A stretch of 64,000 bases of DNA from Tamlana carrageenivorans (GCF_002893765.1 NZ_CP025938.1:2170001-2234000), one strand, 5' to 3'. Shown: positions 1 through 9,103, counted from the stretch's first letter. Made by a program: numbers and translations. Notes: generated by a model not told the origin, from the sequence alone.

Positions 1-1290
1 CTTATGGGTCAAAAAGGCTTAATTGCCCAATGTTTTTGGTTGTAATCTCTTCCCAATTAGCTTCTGGGTTTTTCAGGAATTTGAACAAATCGATATATGT
101 CATCAAATGGTATCGTATGACGGACATCATATTGGAATAAGCCCAGTTTCTTTGGGCTTTTCTTTGGATCACAAGCATAATGAGCTGGATTATCAAACTG
201 ACCCAGATTTGTATTTCGATGGCATTTTGATTGTCTCCCAAAAAATACTTTAGCGGAAAGTTCTGTTTAAGCCGCTTGAACATCGTCTCAATCTGCCACC
301 TATTTTTATAGATGTCGGCTATTTTGTCTGCATCAAGATCATAATTATTAGTGATGAACTCATAAACTTTTTGGTGCTTTTCGTGCCAAAAAGCGATTCT
401 CCTCAGGGAAAAAGCATTGCCGTTTTTGTCCGTAAGCCCTATTTTTTCGTCCTTTAGGACAGCATCGTCCACTTTATTGGAGATATCAAACTCTTCAAGG
501 CTTGTATAGCGAGCATTGTCCTTTTGCCGAGTCACAAAGTAAACATCTTCCAGTGTCCATTTTTGGTATTGCTCATAATCCACATACCCTTTGTCAAAAA
601 CCACATAAGAGCCCTTCTTGAGTTCCAGGTCTTTTAAAAAGGTGTGGTCGTGCGTGGCCGCGCTTGAAAACTTAATCAGACAAGGAACGTCTTCCATGGC
701 GTTTATCATAGTATGCATCTTGATACCTCCTTTCTTTTTGCCGTTGAGCGGGTTCCTTCCTACACCTTTAAGAATGTCACTAAATAGGGGGATGGTCGAG
801 GAATCAACGATTTTAAGGTTCTTCACTGCAGGTTCTAAGGGTCTGCTGTCCGATAAAAAGCGATGGTAACGTTTGTAGAGTAAATGATAAATATCGGCAA
901 ATACTTCAGAGCTTCTTCTCCTGTTAGCATCTGACAAGGTACTGCGTTTTGGAAAGTCCGTGAGTCCTAGATGGTTGATCTTTCCCTCGCAGGCAAGCAT
1001 AATACTGGAAACCTCACGAAGTGAGCTACAGCCACTGATCACGGTAAATACCATAGTGGCCAAATGCTCATAGGTGGTAAACTTTTTGGTATAGCGATCG
1101 CTGTTGTGCTTTTTGGCTGTCCGATGAACATCTTTGGGCAAAATGAAATTTAATACCTGTTTGATTATGGGGTGTCTGCTAAAGTTTTTACTTTTATTCA
1201 TATCTTGGATGTGTGATAACTTCAAGATACAAAATAAGCGGGAAATCCTATCTTGGAAATCCCGCTTTTTAAATCTTTTATCGGACACTA
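1..1290 (-). mobile_element. IS4-type insertion sequence, cut by the window edge
   Basis: The element carries one transposase on the minus strand. Its inner end lies near 1275-1290, where the minus strand reads GTGTCCGATAAAAG; this resembles the GTCC-containing end of the neighbouring IS4 element. An imperfect hairpin at 1236-1270 (AAGCGGG...CCCGCTT followed by T residues) sits between that end and the transposase start and may block incoming transcription. The other terminus falls outside the window, so a target duplication cannot be checked. The exact inner boundary is an inference. Confidence 0.7.
2..1201 (-). CDS. IS4 family transposase (DUF4372 N-terminal domain)
   Basis: This is a DDE transposase of about 399 residues. 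The N-terminal half (SRHPIIKQVLNF onward) looks like the DUF4372 DNA-binding region of IS4-like elements. Catalytic positions are visible as D in KIVDSSTIP, D in VVFDKGY, and the YREK signature Y-x2-R-x3-E-x6-K in YKNRWQIETMFKRLK. The frame stays open upstream to 1318, but that extension crosses the end of this element into the neighbouring IS, so the ATG at 1201 is preferred. The stop codon is at 2-4, so the gene is complete. The reading frame is intact and may be active. Confidence 0.9.
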   Translation of the reverse strand: MNKSKNFSRHPIIKQVLNFILPKDVHRTAKKHNSDRYTKKFTTYEHLATMVFTVISGCSSLREVSSIMLACEGKINHLGLTDFPKRSTLSDANRRRSSEVFADIYHLLYKRYHRFLSDSRPLEPAVKNLKIVDSSTIPLFSDILKGVGRNPLNGKKKGGIKMHTMINAMEDVPCLIKFSSAATHDHTFLKDLELKKGSYVVFDKGYVDYEQYQKWTLEDVYFVTRQKDNARYTSLEEFDISNKVDDAVLKDEKIGLTDKNGNAFSLRRIAFWHEKHQKVYEFITNNYDLDADKIADIYKNRWQIETMFKRLKQNFPLKYFLGDNQNAIEIQIWVSLIIQLIMLVIQRKAQRNWAYSNMMSVIRYHLMTYIDLFKFLKNPEANWEEITTKNIGQLSLFDP

Positions 1291-1307
1291 ATGATTTTTT
1301 TCTAACA

Positions 1308-2642
1308 ATAGCGTCCAAAACGCTTAAAAAGAGAAAGGGATTTTGTATCTCAAAATATTATTTTTGAGTTGCACAACAAAAAACAACCTTTCTCCATGAC
1401 AAATATAACATTGTTCTCTCAGATAATCTCCAAATTAGACCGTTCTAGTTTTTCTAAACTTGTAAAAGCCAAGGGAACAGATAAACATCAAAAAGGATTT
1501 AATAGTTGGACACATTTAGTCTCCATGTTGTTTTGTCAATTTGCAAAAAGTCAATCCGTCCGAGATATAAGTAATGGACTTCGCTCTGCCACAGGAAACC
1601 TTAATCATTTAGGCATACAGAAAGCACCTTCTAAATCAACGATAAGCTATCAAAACAAACATCGAGACTGGACGCTTTATCGAGATTACTACTATGTTCT
1701 TTTAAAAAGTTTTGGACAGCACCCTCACTTAAAACGTGTTAAATTCAAAATTAAATCCAAGATATTTCTATTAGATTCTACAACGATAAGTCTATGTTTA
1801 AGTCTCTTTGATTGGGCAAAATACAAAACCCACAAAGGAGCTGTAAAAATGCACACCTTGCTTGATTATGATGGTAATTTACCGCACTATGTAAATATTA
1901 GCGATGGTAAAACAGCAGATAATAAAGGAGCTTACGATATTCCTTTGATTAGCCGTTCGGTTATTGTCGCAGATCGATTTTATAATGATTTTTCGTTACT
2001 TAACGTTTGGGACAGCAACCAAGTGTTTTTTGTAATTAGGCACAAAGAAAACATCCAATTTAAGAGTATTAAAGAAAAAGAATTGCCAGAAAATAGACAT
2101 CATCATGTTTTAAAAGATGAAATCATTGAGCTAACAGGGGCTAAATCAAAAACAAAATACCCAAAGAAGCTACGTAGAATAGCTGTATGGGACGATAAAA
2201 ATAACCAGGAAATAGAACTTATTACCAACCAAATGTCTTGGACAGCAAACACAATTAGCCAACTCTACAAAGCTAGATGGGATATTGAGATATTCTTTAG
2301 AGACATCAAACAACAGCTACATACTAAATCGTTTATAGGAACTTCTGAAAATGCCGTAATGATACAAATATGGACGGCTCTTATTACTATACTCATCCTA
2401 AAAGCCTTAAAAGCAAATGCAAAATATAATTGGTACTTGTCCAATTTAGTAGCTTTTATAAGACTTAACCTTTTTGTCAAAGTGGATTTGCAAAAATGGA
2501 TTGACAGCCCTTTTAACGAGCAGCCTCCCCCCAAACAAAATTATACACAAGGGGTTCTTTTTTGAAAAAGATAAAAAACATGGCTAATTACCAGTAAAAT
2601 CGTTGACTTTTGATTAGATCAAAAATGTTTAGGACAGGATTG
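1308..2642 (+). mobile_element. Complete IS4-type insertion sequence with 11-bp target duplication
   Basis: An 11-bp direct repeat TTTTTCTAACA occurs at 1297-1307 and 2643-2653 and brackets 1335 bp holding one transposase. The ends carry imperfect inverted repeats sharing GTCC-n-AAAC: GTCCAAAACGCTT from 1313 on the left, and GTCCTAAACATTT reading inward on the minus strand on the right. IS4-family elements typically make 9-12 bp duplications, which fits. The element landed within about 10 bp of the end of the neighbouring IS4-like element. The terminal bases are imperfectly matched, so the boundary could shift by a base. Confidence 0.8.
1396..2565 (+). CDS. IS4 family transposase (DUF4372 type)
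   Basis: This is a DDE transposase of about 389 residues. The N-terminus (NITLFSQIISKLDRSSF) matches the DUF4372 pattern. Catalytic residues appear as D in FLLDSTTISL, D in VIVADRFYND, and the YREK motif in YKARWDIEIFFRDIK. A TTG at 1369 would add nine residues, but the ATG at 1396 is the more natural start. It is only distantly similar to the transposase on the other strand, so the two elements are different members of one family rather than copies. Confidence 0.9.
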   Translation: MTNITLFSQIISKLDRSSFSKLVKAKGTDKHQKGFNSWTHLVSMLFCQFAKSQSVRDISNGLRSATGNLNHLGIQKAPSKSTISYQNKHRDWTLYRDYYYVLLKSFGQHPHLKRVKFKIKSKIFLLDSTTISLCLSLFDWAKYKTHKGAVKMHTLLDYDGNLPHYVNISDGKTADNKGAYDIPLISRSVIVADRFYNDFSLLNVWDSNQVFFVIRHKENIQFKSIKEKELPENRHHHVLKDEIIELTGAKSKTKYPKKLRRIAVWDDKNNQEIELITNQMSWTANTISQLYKARWDIEIFFRDIKQQLHTKSFIGTSENAVMIQIWTALITILILKALKANAKYNWYLSNLVAFIRLNLFVKVDLQKWIDSPFNEQPPPKQNYTQGVLF

Positions 2643-2802
2643 TTTTTCTAACATTAATTACGCCATTGTATTTGGTGCAAAATGTTCAATTTAAAGAACT
2701 AGTTTAGTTCAAATAAAGCATGAAGTAAGTTGTAATTCGTAGCTTTTTTAGATGTAGACTAAGATGGTGGTATGGATTGGTTTACCCAAAAAAATAAATT
2801 TA

Positions 2803-2829
2803 AAAAGCGCATTGGTTAAATGCGCTTTT
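2803..2829 (-). terminator. Intrinsic terminator downstream of leuB
   Basis: A 10-bp perfect stem AAAAGCGCAT / ATGCGCTTTT surrounds a 7-nt loop. Read on the minus strand it is followed by TTTAAATTT and lies 47 bp after the leuB stop. The rest of 2654-2875 shows no gene. Confidence 0.75.
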
Positions 2830-2875
2830 AAGGACTTTCTCTAGTTTAATTTGCTTGTTGACTAACTCAAAATAA

Positions 2876-3994
2876 TTAAATAATAGTGGATTGTCCTAAA
2901 TGGATATTAGTAAAGTTTAGATTGGTTTCATCGGGATTATGAATGAAATCCTCTATAAAATCGCCAACTTTTGTTGTGCTTATATGATCGTATTTGTTAT
3001 TTAAATCTGGGGTGGTAATATGAAGTTTTAACGATTTGTCTACACCCTCTCTCACACGATTTGCTTCTTCATCTAATCCAAAATGATCCAACAACATAGC
3101 TGCCGATAAGATGGAGGCTATAGGGTTTGCAATACCTTTGTTGGCAGCTTTAGTATAAGCACCATGAATAGGCTCGAACATCACATGGTTGTCGCCAATA
3201 GAAGCAGAAGCCAATAAGCCAATAGATCCCACAATAACGCTGGCTTCTTCCGAAAGGATATCACCAAACATATTTTCGGTTAAAATGACATCAAACTGTC
3301 TGGGATTGATGATTAAATCCATGGCTGCATTATCGATATACGTGTAATCTAGTTTTACATCGGGGTATTGCTTGGCAATGTCTTTCACCACACGGCGCCA
3401 TAGTCTAGAACTTTCTAAAACATTAGCCTTGTCTACCAAAGTTAATTTACGTTTTCGTGACTGTGCGGCTTTAAATGCTTTATGAGCAATGCGTTCAATT
3501 TCAAAACGTTGGTATTCACAGGTGTCTGATGCGATGTTGCCATCGGCACTGAGTTTCTGTTCTCCAAAATAGATGCCACCGGTTAGTTCTCTATAAATAA
3601 CTAAGTTGGTGTCTTTTATTGCTTTTACTTTTAACGAGGATTTATTGAGTAAATCTTCGTAAGCAATAACAGGTCTAATGTTGGTATGTAAGTCCAATGC
3701 TTTCCGTAGCCCTAAAAGACCTTGTTCTGGGCGTATTGTAGCATCGGGATCATCATCGTATTTGGTGTTGCCAATGGCTCCAAATAATATGGCATCTGCT
3801 TTTTTACAAATTTCAATAGTTTCATCAGGTAGAGGCGAGCCGGTTTTGTCTATGGCTACGGCTCCAACTAAGGCTTTATCAAAAGTAAATATGTGGTTAA
3901 ATTCAATAGCGATAGCCTTCAAAACCTTAACGGCCTGAGCTGTAACTTCTGGTCCTATGCCATCTCCTGGTAATACGCCAATATTTAACTTCAT
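2876..3994 (-). CDS. leuB: 3-isopropylmalate dehydrogenase
   Basis: LeuB oxidises and decarboxylates 3-isopropylmalate in the third step of leucine synthesis, using NAD+ and a divalent metal. The 372-residue length fits the family. The N-terminal GVLPGDGIGPEV signature, the KANVLESSRLWR segment and the ENMFGDILSEEA metal/substrate motif are all visible. It lies 57 bp downstream of leuA and probably shares its transcript. The leuCD isomerase genes are not adjacent and must be elsewhere. Two IS elements lie just beyond its 3-prime end. Confidence 0.96.
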   Translation of the reverse strand: MKLNIGVLPGDGIGPEVTAQAVKVLKAIAIEFNHIFTFDKALVGAVAIDKTGSPLPDETIEICKKADAILFGAIGNTKYDDDPDATIRPEQGLLGLRKALDLHTNIRPVIAYEDLLNKSSLKVKAIKDTNLVIYRELTGGIYFGEQKLSADGNIASDTCEYQRFEIERIAHKAFKAAQSRKRKLTLVDKANVLESSRLWRRVVKDIAKQYPDVKLDYTYIDNAAMDLIINPRQFDVILTENMFGDILSEEASVIVGSIGLLASASIGDNHVMFEPIHGAYTKAANKGIANPIASILSAAMLLDHFGLDEEANRVREGVDKSLKLHITTPDLNNKYDHISTTKVGDFIEDFIHNPDETNLNFTNIHLGQSTII

Positions 3995-4018
3995 ATCGTA
4001 CTCTTTTTAATTGTCTCC

Positions 4019-4031
4019 TTCCGCGAAAGCG
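4019..4031. repeat. TTCCGCGAAAGCG short interspersed repeat, copy 1
   Basis: This 13-bp word occurs three times exactly in the window (here, 9091-9103, 21873-21885), with a degenerate form near 12533. This copy sits in the leuA-leuB gap. Such GCGAAAGC palindromic words are common dispersed repeats; no function can be read from it. Confidence 0.5.
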
Positions 4032-4051
4032 AAAACAAACAGATTTTCATG

Positions 4052-5227
4052 TTAAGCAGAAATAATTTCTTTATAAATTCTACTGCTTTCTATGATTTTG
4101 TGGATGTCATTATCATCAACCTCTTTTTTCTTGTCGGCGAAATCTAAAAAGCTCGTATAGATTTCATCCAACTGAAGTTTGGTTAATTCGTATCCAATGT
4201 TTTTTGCTCGGTATGCCAAGGCTGCTCTTCCAGAACGTGCCGTTAAAACAATAGCCGATTCGGTTACACCAACATCTTTAGGATCGATAATCTCGTAAGT
4301 TTCACGATTTTTAATCACGCCATCTTGATGTATTCCAGAACTATGAGCAAAAGCGTTTGCTCCTACAATCGCTTTATTTGGTTGCGTATAAATACCCATG
4401 CTATCTGAAACTAACTGACTTAAACCGTAAAGCATTTCGGTTTTTATGTTCGTATCAAGATTTAAGTAAGGGTGTTGTTTCAGGATCATCACCACTTCTT
4501 CTAAAGCCGTGTTTCCTGCACGCTCGCCAATACCATTAATAGTACATTCAATTTGTCGTGCACCATTAATAACGCCTTCAATAGAATTTGCTGTAGCCAA
4601 TCCTAAATCGTTATGGCAGTGGCATGATAAAATAGCTTTATCGATACCTTTTACATTTTCTTTAAGGTATTTAATTTTAGCACCGTACTCACTTGGTAAA
4701 CAGTATCCTGTTGTATCGGGAATGTTTAAAACCGTAGCACCTGCTTTGATTACTTCTTCGCAGATACGTGCTAAATAGGCGTTATCGGTTCTCCCAGCAT
4801 CTTCGGCATAAAACTCAACATCTTCTACAAAAGTTTTAGCGTAAGCAACCGCTTTTACAGCGCGTTCTATAATCGCGTCTTGTGTTGAGTTAAACTTAAA
4901 TTTTATATGTGATTCGGAAGTTCCAATTCCTGTATGGATACGCCCTTTCTTAGCGAGTTTTAAAGCTTCACCAGCTACTTTTATATCGTTTTCTACAGAG
5001 CGTGTTAAGCCGCAAACTGTAGCATTTTTTACAATCTTAGAAATTTCTACAACCGATTTAAAATCACCCGGACTCGATACAGGAAAACCAGCTTCAATAA
5101 TATCAACGCCTAAATAATCAAGCTGCTCGGCTATAATTAATTTTTGTTCAGTGTTAAGTTTACATCCTGGGACCTGCTCACCGTCTCTAAGGGTTGTATC
5201 AAAAATTTGGACTTTATTATCAGACAT
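4052..5227 (-). CDS. leuA: 2-isopropylmalate synthase, short form
   Basis: LeuA condenses acetyl-CoA with 2-ketoisovalerate, the committed step of leucine synthesis. The TIM-barrel catalytic domain is complete: FDTTLRDGEQVPGC near the N-terminus, SCHCHNDLGLATAN with the metal-binding HxH-type residues in the middle, and GANAFAHSSGIHQDG later. At 391 residues it lacks the roughly 120-residue C-terminal LeuA dimer domain that binds leucine in enzymes of about 520 residues. Classic leucine feedback through that domain is therefore not expected. A homocitrate or citramalate synthase role is less likely given the leuB neighbour. Confidence 0.93.
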   Translation of the reverse strand: MSDNKVQIFDTTLRDGEQVPGCKLNTEQKLIIAEQLDYLGVDIIEAGFPVSSPGDFKSVVEISKIVKNATVCGLTRSVENDIKVAGEALKLAKKGRIHTGIGTSESHIKFKFNSTQDAIIERAVKAVAYAKTFVEDVEFYAEDAGRTDNAYLARICEEVIKAGATVLNIPDTTGYCLPSEYGAKIKYLKENVKGIDKAILSCHCHNDLGLATANSIEGVINGARQIECTINGIGERAGNTALEEVVMILKQHPYLNLDTNIKTEMLYGLSQLVSDSMGIYTQPNKAIVGANAFAHSSGIHQDGVIKNRETYEIIDPKDVGVTESAIVLTARSGRAALAYRAKNIGYELTKLQLDEIYTSFLDFADKKKEVDDNDIHKIIESSRIYKEIISA

Positions 5228-5242
5228 TTATTAAAATATATT

Positions 5243-5260
5243 TTCGTATTGTTCTACGAA
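5243..5260. promoter_or_regulatory. Inverted repeat upstream of leuA
   Basis: TTCGTA and TACGAA are separated by 6 bp, 16 bp upstream of the leuA start in the divergent intergenic region. It could be an operator or a small RNA hairpin in the leuA leader. No leucine-rich leader peptide was found in this 148-bp gap. Confidence 0.25.
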
Positions 5261-5375
5261 TGTATATTTTGGTTTTGTAAAAATTGAATACTACATTTGT
5301 TTTTTACGATGTTAAACACATTGATATAATATTTAACATGCTGTAAAACAGGGTTTTATATCTGTTTTTATAACT

Positions 5376-6932
5376 ATGACAAGAGATCAAAAAGATAATT
5401 TATTTGTTTTAATTAAGTCACTTTCTAAATCCGAAAAACGCCAGTTTAAACTTTATGTTGGTCGATTGGGGGTAAATGAAGATTCTAAATTTTTAATGTT
5501 ATTTAATATTTTAGATAAGCTATCGGTATATGATGAAGCGGCGATATTAAAAAAAGGCATCGTAAAAAAACAACAACTCTCTAATTTAAAAGCGCATTTA
5601 TATAAGCAGATTTTAATTAGTTTACGATTAAACCCGTCACATCAAGATATCCGTATACAAATTCGTGAACAACTCGATTTTGCTACAATTCTTTATCATA
5701 AAGGACTTTATAAACAAAGTTTAAAGATTTTGGATAAGGCTAAAAATCTGGCTATGGTTAATGAAGAAAAAAATGCGGCCTATGAAATTGTAGATCTTGA
5801 AAAAATTATAGAATCGCAGTACATTACCCGAAGTCTTAACAACAGAGCCGACCAATTGTCTATTGAAGCTAAAGAACTAAACCGACAAAATGTTTTAGCG
5901 AGTAAACTATCTAATTTATCCCTTCAATTATATGGTCAGTTTTTAAAAACAGGGTATGTTAAGAATAAAGGTGAAACCACACGTATCACCGAATACTTTA
6001 AAGCCAGATTGCCAAAATTCGATATTAATGAATTAGGTTTTAGAGAAAAGTTATGGCTTTACAAGGCGCGGTTATGGTATAGTTTTTTAATTCATGATTT
6101 TTTAGCGTGTTATAAATATTCTAAAAAGTGGGTAGAATTATTTTATGAAAATAAAGATATGATTCTTTTGAATCCTGTATTTTTCTTAAGAGGCAATAAC
6201 TATTTGTTAGAATCACTTTATTACCTAAGGCAATATAAAAAGTTTAAGGAGTCCTTAGCTCGGTTTGAACATGTCATTCAAGAAAAATGGTTTCCTGTTG
6301 ATGATAACTTGGAAGGCCTAGGATTTTTATTCTTGTATAATAATAAGTTCAATTTACATTTTTTAGAAGGGAGTTTTAATGAGGGCTTGCCTTTAATTGA
6401 TGAGGTTTTAGAGCGCTTAAAAAAGTTTAATGACCGTATTGATGAGCACCATATTATGGTATTTTATTATAAAATGGCAAGTATGTATTTTGGTGCAGGC
6501 GATAACAGAAAATGTATTTACTTTTTAGATAAGATTATAAGTAATAAATCACTTCAAATGCGAGAAGATTTACTATGTTTTTCTCGAATACTCAATTTAG
6601 TAGCACATTATGAGGCAGGTTTGGATTATAACCTTGATGTTTTAATAAAAAGCACCTATAAATTTTTGATTAAAATGGAAGATTTATATGAAGTGCAAAA
6701 GGAGTTTATTAAGTTTTTACGTGGTCTTGGCGATATTTATCCGCATGAAGTTAAAAATGAGTTTGTTAAGTTGCATAAAAAGCTAAAGGAGTTTGAGAAT
6801 GACCCCTATCAAAGTCGTGCTTTTTTATATTTAGATATTATTTCTTGGTTGGAATCTAAAATTGAAAACAAACCTATTGGAGAGATTATCCGAAACAAGT
6901 TTTATTTAAAGGAGCAAAATGCGAACCTATAG
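5376..6932 (+). CDS. Conserved hypothetical helical-repeat (TPR-like) protein
   Basis: This is a 518-residue protein of unknown function. It begins MTRDQKDNLFVLIKSLSKSEKRQFKLYV and has no signal peptide or membrane segment, so it is probably cytoplasmic. The remainder is almost entirely predicted helix with spaced aromatic residues and patterns such as YHKGLYKQSLKILDKA, which resemble tetratricopeptide repeats. No catalytic motif is visible. It is divergent from leuA and converges with a small lipoprotein gene. Similar proteins occur widely in Flavobacteriia to my knowledge, but I cannot give a role. Confidence 0.8.
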   Translation: MTRDQKDNLFVLIKSLSKSEKRQFKLYVGRLGVNEDSKFLMLFNILDKLSVYDEAAILKKGIVKKQQLSNLKAHLYKQILISLRLNPSHQDIRIQIREQLDFATILYHKGLYKQSLKILDKAKNLAMVNEEKNAAYEIVDLEKIIESQYITRSLNNRADQLSIEAKELNRQNVLASKLSNLSLQLYGQFLKTGYVKNKGETTRITEYFKARLPKFDINELGFREKLWLYKARLWYSFLIHDFLACYKYSKKWVELFYENKDMILLNPVFFLRGNNYLLESLYYLRQYKKFKESLARFEHVIQEKWFPVDDNLEGLGFLFLYNNKFNLHFLEGSFNEGLPLIDEVLERLKKFNDRIDEHHIMVFYYKMASMYFGAGDNRKCIYFLDKIISNKSLQMREDLLCFSRILNLVAHYEAGLDYNLDVLIKSTYKFLIKMEDLYEVQKEFIKFLRGLGDIYPHEVKNEFVKLHKKLKEFENDPYQSRAFLYLDIISWLESKIENKPIGEIIRNKFYLKEQNANL

Positions 6933-6941
6933 CGCCGGGCG

Positions 6942-7343
6942 CTAAAAGGATTGTGCTTTTTTATGGATATAACGCTGTCCTTCCACTGAAATAACCGTGT
7001 TTTTAGCTAATGTTAATGGTTTTGTTTCACTGTTTCTGTATTCTAAATTACAGGTGTTAGTGTAGCTTAAAATTAAATGATTAGCTTCCATATAGAAGTG
7101 TCCAAATTTGCCGCCTTCGCTATGATTGGATGCAAAAGTGCCATCGTTTGAAAAGTTGTAGTGTATACCATACTCGGTTTCGATCATGTATTGTGTATCT
7201 TGACCTTCTATATAGGTCGCAATGAGCTCCCAACGGGCAGGAGTTTCTTTTTCAAAAGCGATGTCGAAATCGTCATTTTTATCACAGCTTAAGATAGTAA
7301 TAAATAAAAATAATAACATCGTGATGTTTAAAATGGGTTTCAT
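6942..7343 (-). CDS. Small lipoprotein of unknown function
   Basis: This 133-residue protein starts with a short hydrophobic signal (MKPILNITMLLFLFITIL) followed by the lipobox LSCD, so it should be lipidated at Cys20 and anchored in an envelope membrane. The mature part has alternating beta-type segments (WELIATYIEG, YGIHYNFSNDGTFASN, GHFYMEANHLILSYT), similar in style to small lipocalin-like lipoproteins. It converges with the upstream gene, with only 9 bp between stop codons. No function is assigned. Confidence 0.75.
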   Translation of the reverse strand: MKPILNITMLLFLFITILSCDKNDDFDIAFEKETPARWELIATYIEGQDTQYMIETEYGIHYNFSNDGTFASNHSEGGKFGHFYMEANHLILSYTNTCNLEYRNSETKPLTLAKNTVISVEGQRYIHKKAQSF

Positions 7344-7513
7344 AGACCTGGGATTTTTATAGAAGATGCGCTTTTTACTAAAGGGTTGCGTTTAAGCCTA
7401 TGTTTTTTAATAATGAATTCTTAAAATCTAAAATAACATCCGAAAAATTTGGATATTAAATTTTTCTGAACGAATATTTGCATTCACAAAGTTCAAAAAA
7501 AACTTACTGAAAT

Positions 7514-7609
7514 GTTATCAAGAAAGGCAGAGGGATTAGACCCAATGAAGCCTTAGCAACCCTTTATCTGTAAAGAAGGTGCTAAATTCTACCCTAACGG
7601 ATAGATAAC
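7514..7609 (+). promoter_or_regulatory. SAM-I (S-box) riboswitch upstream of metY
   Basis: The region holds the conserved S-box core: AGAGGGATTAGACCC, then AATGAAGCCTTAGCAACC, then AAGGTGCTAAATTCTACC. It is closed by a P1 helix GTTATC (7514-7519) / GATAAC (7604-7609). A likely promoter lies just upstream (TTTG at 7448-7451, AATATTTG at 7473-7480). High S-adenosylmethionine should switch off the metY-led transcript. The 5-prime P1 strand (7510-7518, AAATGTTAT) is also complementary over 9 nt to ATAACATTT at 7647-7655, offering an alternative fold. Confidence 0.93.
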
Positions 7610-7665
7610 TAAACGAAATTGCTTTCCTGTAATTTCTAAATTCTTTATAACATTTTTCTATTAGG

Positions 7666-7697
7666 TGCACGCTTAAAAACGTGCATTTTGGCTTTTT
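7666..7697 (+). terminator. Putative riboswitch-controlled terminator
   Basis: A 6-bp stem TGCACG / CGTGCA with an 8-nt A-rich loop is followed by a U-rich run (TTTTGGCTTTTTT). It lies between the SAM riboswitch and metY, so premature termination is a plausible output of the switch. The remaining 100 bp before metY shows nothing else. Confidence 0.6.
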
Positions 7698-7799
7698 TGT
7701 TTCTCAAAGACTTTCAGGAATGCTTATCTTTTCTGAATCCTTTGAAATTTTCATCCTCGCCATTTTGGGGATTATTATTAACTAAAAAATATTAGAAAA

Positions 7800-9074
7800 A
7801 TGAGTACACAAAAATTAGCAACAGACGCCTTACATGCAGGGCATGATTTTGCAGCCAATGGCGGAACACGAGCAGTTCCAATTTACCAGTCGTCATCGTA
7901 TGTTTTTAAAGATTCCGATCATGCGGCGAATCTTTTTTCATTAAAAGAATTAGGTTTTATTTACACCCGATTAAACAACCCTACCAATCAAATTTTGCAA
8001 GACCGTTTAGCGGCTGTAGAAGGTGGTATTGGGGCTGTGGTTTTTGCTTCGGGAACATCGGCTATTTCAACAGGTTTGTTAACCTTATTAAAAGCCGGCG
8101 ATCATATTGTAGCTTCTAGCAGTTTATATGGTGGAACCTATAATTTACTAAGCGTAACTTTGCCAAGATTAGGTATTACAACGACCTTTGTAGATGCTTC
8201 AATACCAGATAATTTTAAAGATGCTGTAAAAGATAATACCCGTGCCTTTTTTGTAGAATCTTTAGGGAATCCGAAATTAGACGTTTTAGATCTTGAAGCT
8301 ATAGCAGCCCATTCTAAAGCGGCAGGCGTGCCATTTATTGTAGACAATACCGTGGCCACACCAGCATTGCTAAATCCTATTAAGCACGGCGCGAATATTG
8401 TAATTCATTCGCTTACTAAATATATTGGCGGACAAGGGACGTCGTTAGGTGGTGCGATAATAGATGCCGGTACTTTTGACTGGGCTAATGGGAAATTCCC
8501 TGAGTTTACAGAGCCTTCAGCAGGATATCACGGCTTAAAGTATCATGAGACCTTAGGAGCTGCGGCTTATACCTTCAAATTAATTTTGGAAGGTTTAAGA
8601 GATTTTGGCGGTGCTTTAAGTCCGTTTAACGCCTTTCAAATTATACAAGGTTTGGAAACCCTGCCTGTGCGTATCAAACAGCATAGTGAAAATGCCTTAG
8701 CCTTAGCAAAATGGCTCGAAGCTCAGGATGAGGTAGCATGGGTGAACTACCCAGGATTAGAAAGTAGTAAGTATAAAAAATTAGCAGATAAATATTTGCC
8801 TAAGGGCCAGAGTGGTATCGTTACTTTTGGTCATACAGGCGGATTTGAAGCTGCAAAAAAAATAGCAGATAATACGAAATTGTTCTCGTTATTGGCTAAT
8901 ATTGGCGACACAAAATCTTTAATCATTCATCCAGCTAGTACAACGCATCAGCAATTGAATGAGGAGGAACAAGCTTCGGCAGGCGTTGGTGCAGATTTAA
9001 TTAGATTATCGGTTGGTATTGAGGATATTGAAGATTTAAAAGCAGATTTAACCGAGGCTTTTAAAACCATCTAA
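7800..9074 (+). CDS. metY: O-acetylhomoserine sulfhydrylase
   Basis: MetY joins O-acetylhomoserine and sulfide to give homocysteine, using pyridoxal phosphate. The 424-residue length is typical of this branch of the Cys/Met metabolism PLP family. The PLP-binding lysine is K207 in HSLTKYIGGQGTS, and the family pattern NPTNQ...ASGTSA...GGTYNL is present. It is the first gene after the SAM riboswitch and lies 57 bp upstream of the gene that makes its substrate. Sulfide would come from the sulfate-assimilation locus at 16-25 kb. Confidence 0.95.
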   Translation: MSTQKLATDALHAGHDFAANGGTRAVPIYQSSSYVFKDSDHAANLFSLKELGFIYTRLNNPTNQILQDRLAAVEGGIGAVVFASGTSAISTGLLTLLKAGDHIVASSSLYGGTYNLLSVTLPRLGITTTFVDASIPDNFKDAVKDNTRAFFVESLGNPKLDVLDLEAIAAHSKAAGVPFIVDNTVATPALLNPIKHGANIVIHSLTKYIGGQGTSLGGAIIDAGTFDWANGKFPEFTEPSAGYHGLKYHETLGAAAYTFKLILEGLRDFGGALSPFNAFQIIQGLETLPVRIKQHSENALALAKWLEAQDEVAWVNYPGLESSKYKKLADKYLPKGQSGIVTFGHTGGFEAAKKIADNTKLFSLLANIGDTKSLIIHPASTTHQQLNEEEQASAGVGADLIRLSVGIEDIEDLKADLTEAFKTI

Positions 9075-9090
9075 AAAGTAATAAGTAATT

Positions 9091-9103
9091 CCGCGAAAGC
9101 GAG
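9091..9103. repeat. TTCCGCGAAAGCG short interspersed repeat, copy 2
   Basis: This is an exact copy of the 13-bp word seen at 4019 and 21873. It sits in the gap between metY and the MetX-AK-HSD gene. Confidence 0.5.

Noticed and set aside
5228..5375. Leucine leader peptide before leuA
   Set aside because: I looked for a short frame rich in Leu or other branched-chain codons on the minus strand and found none.
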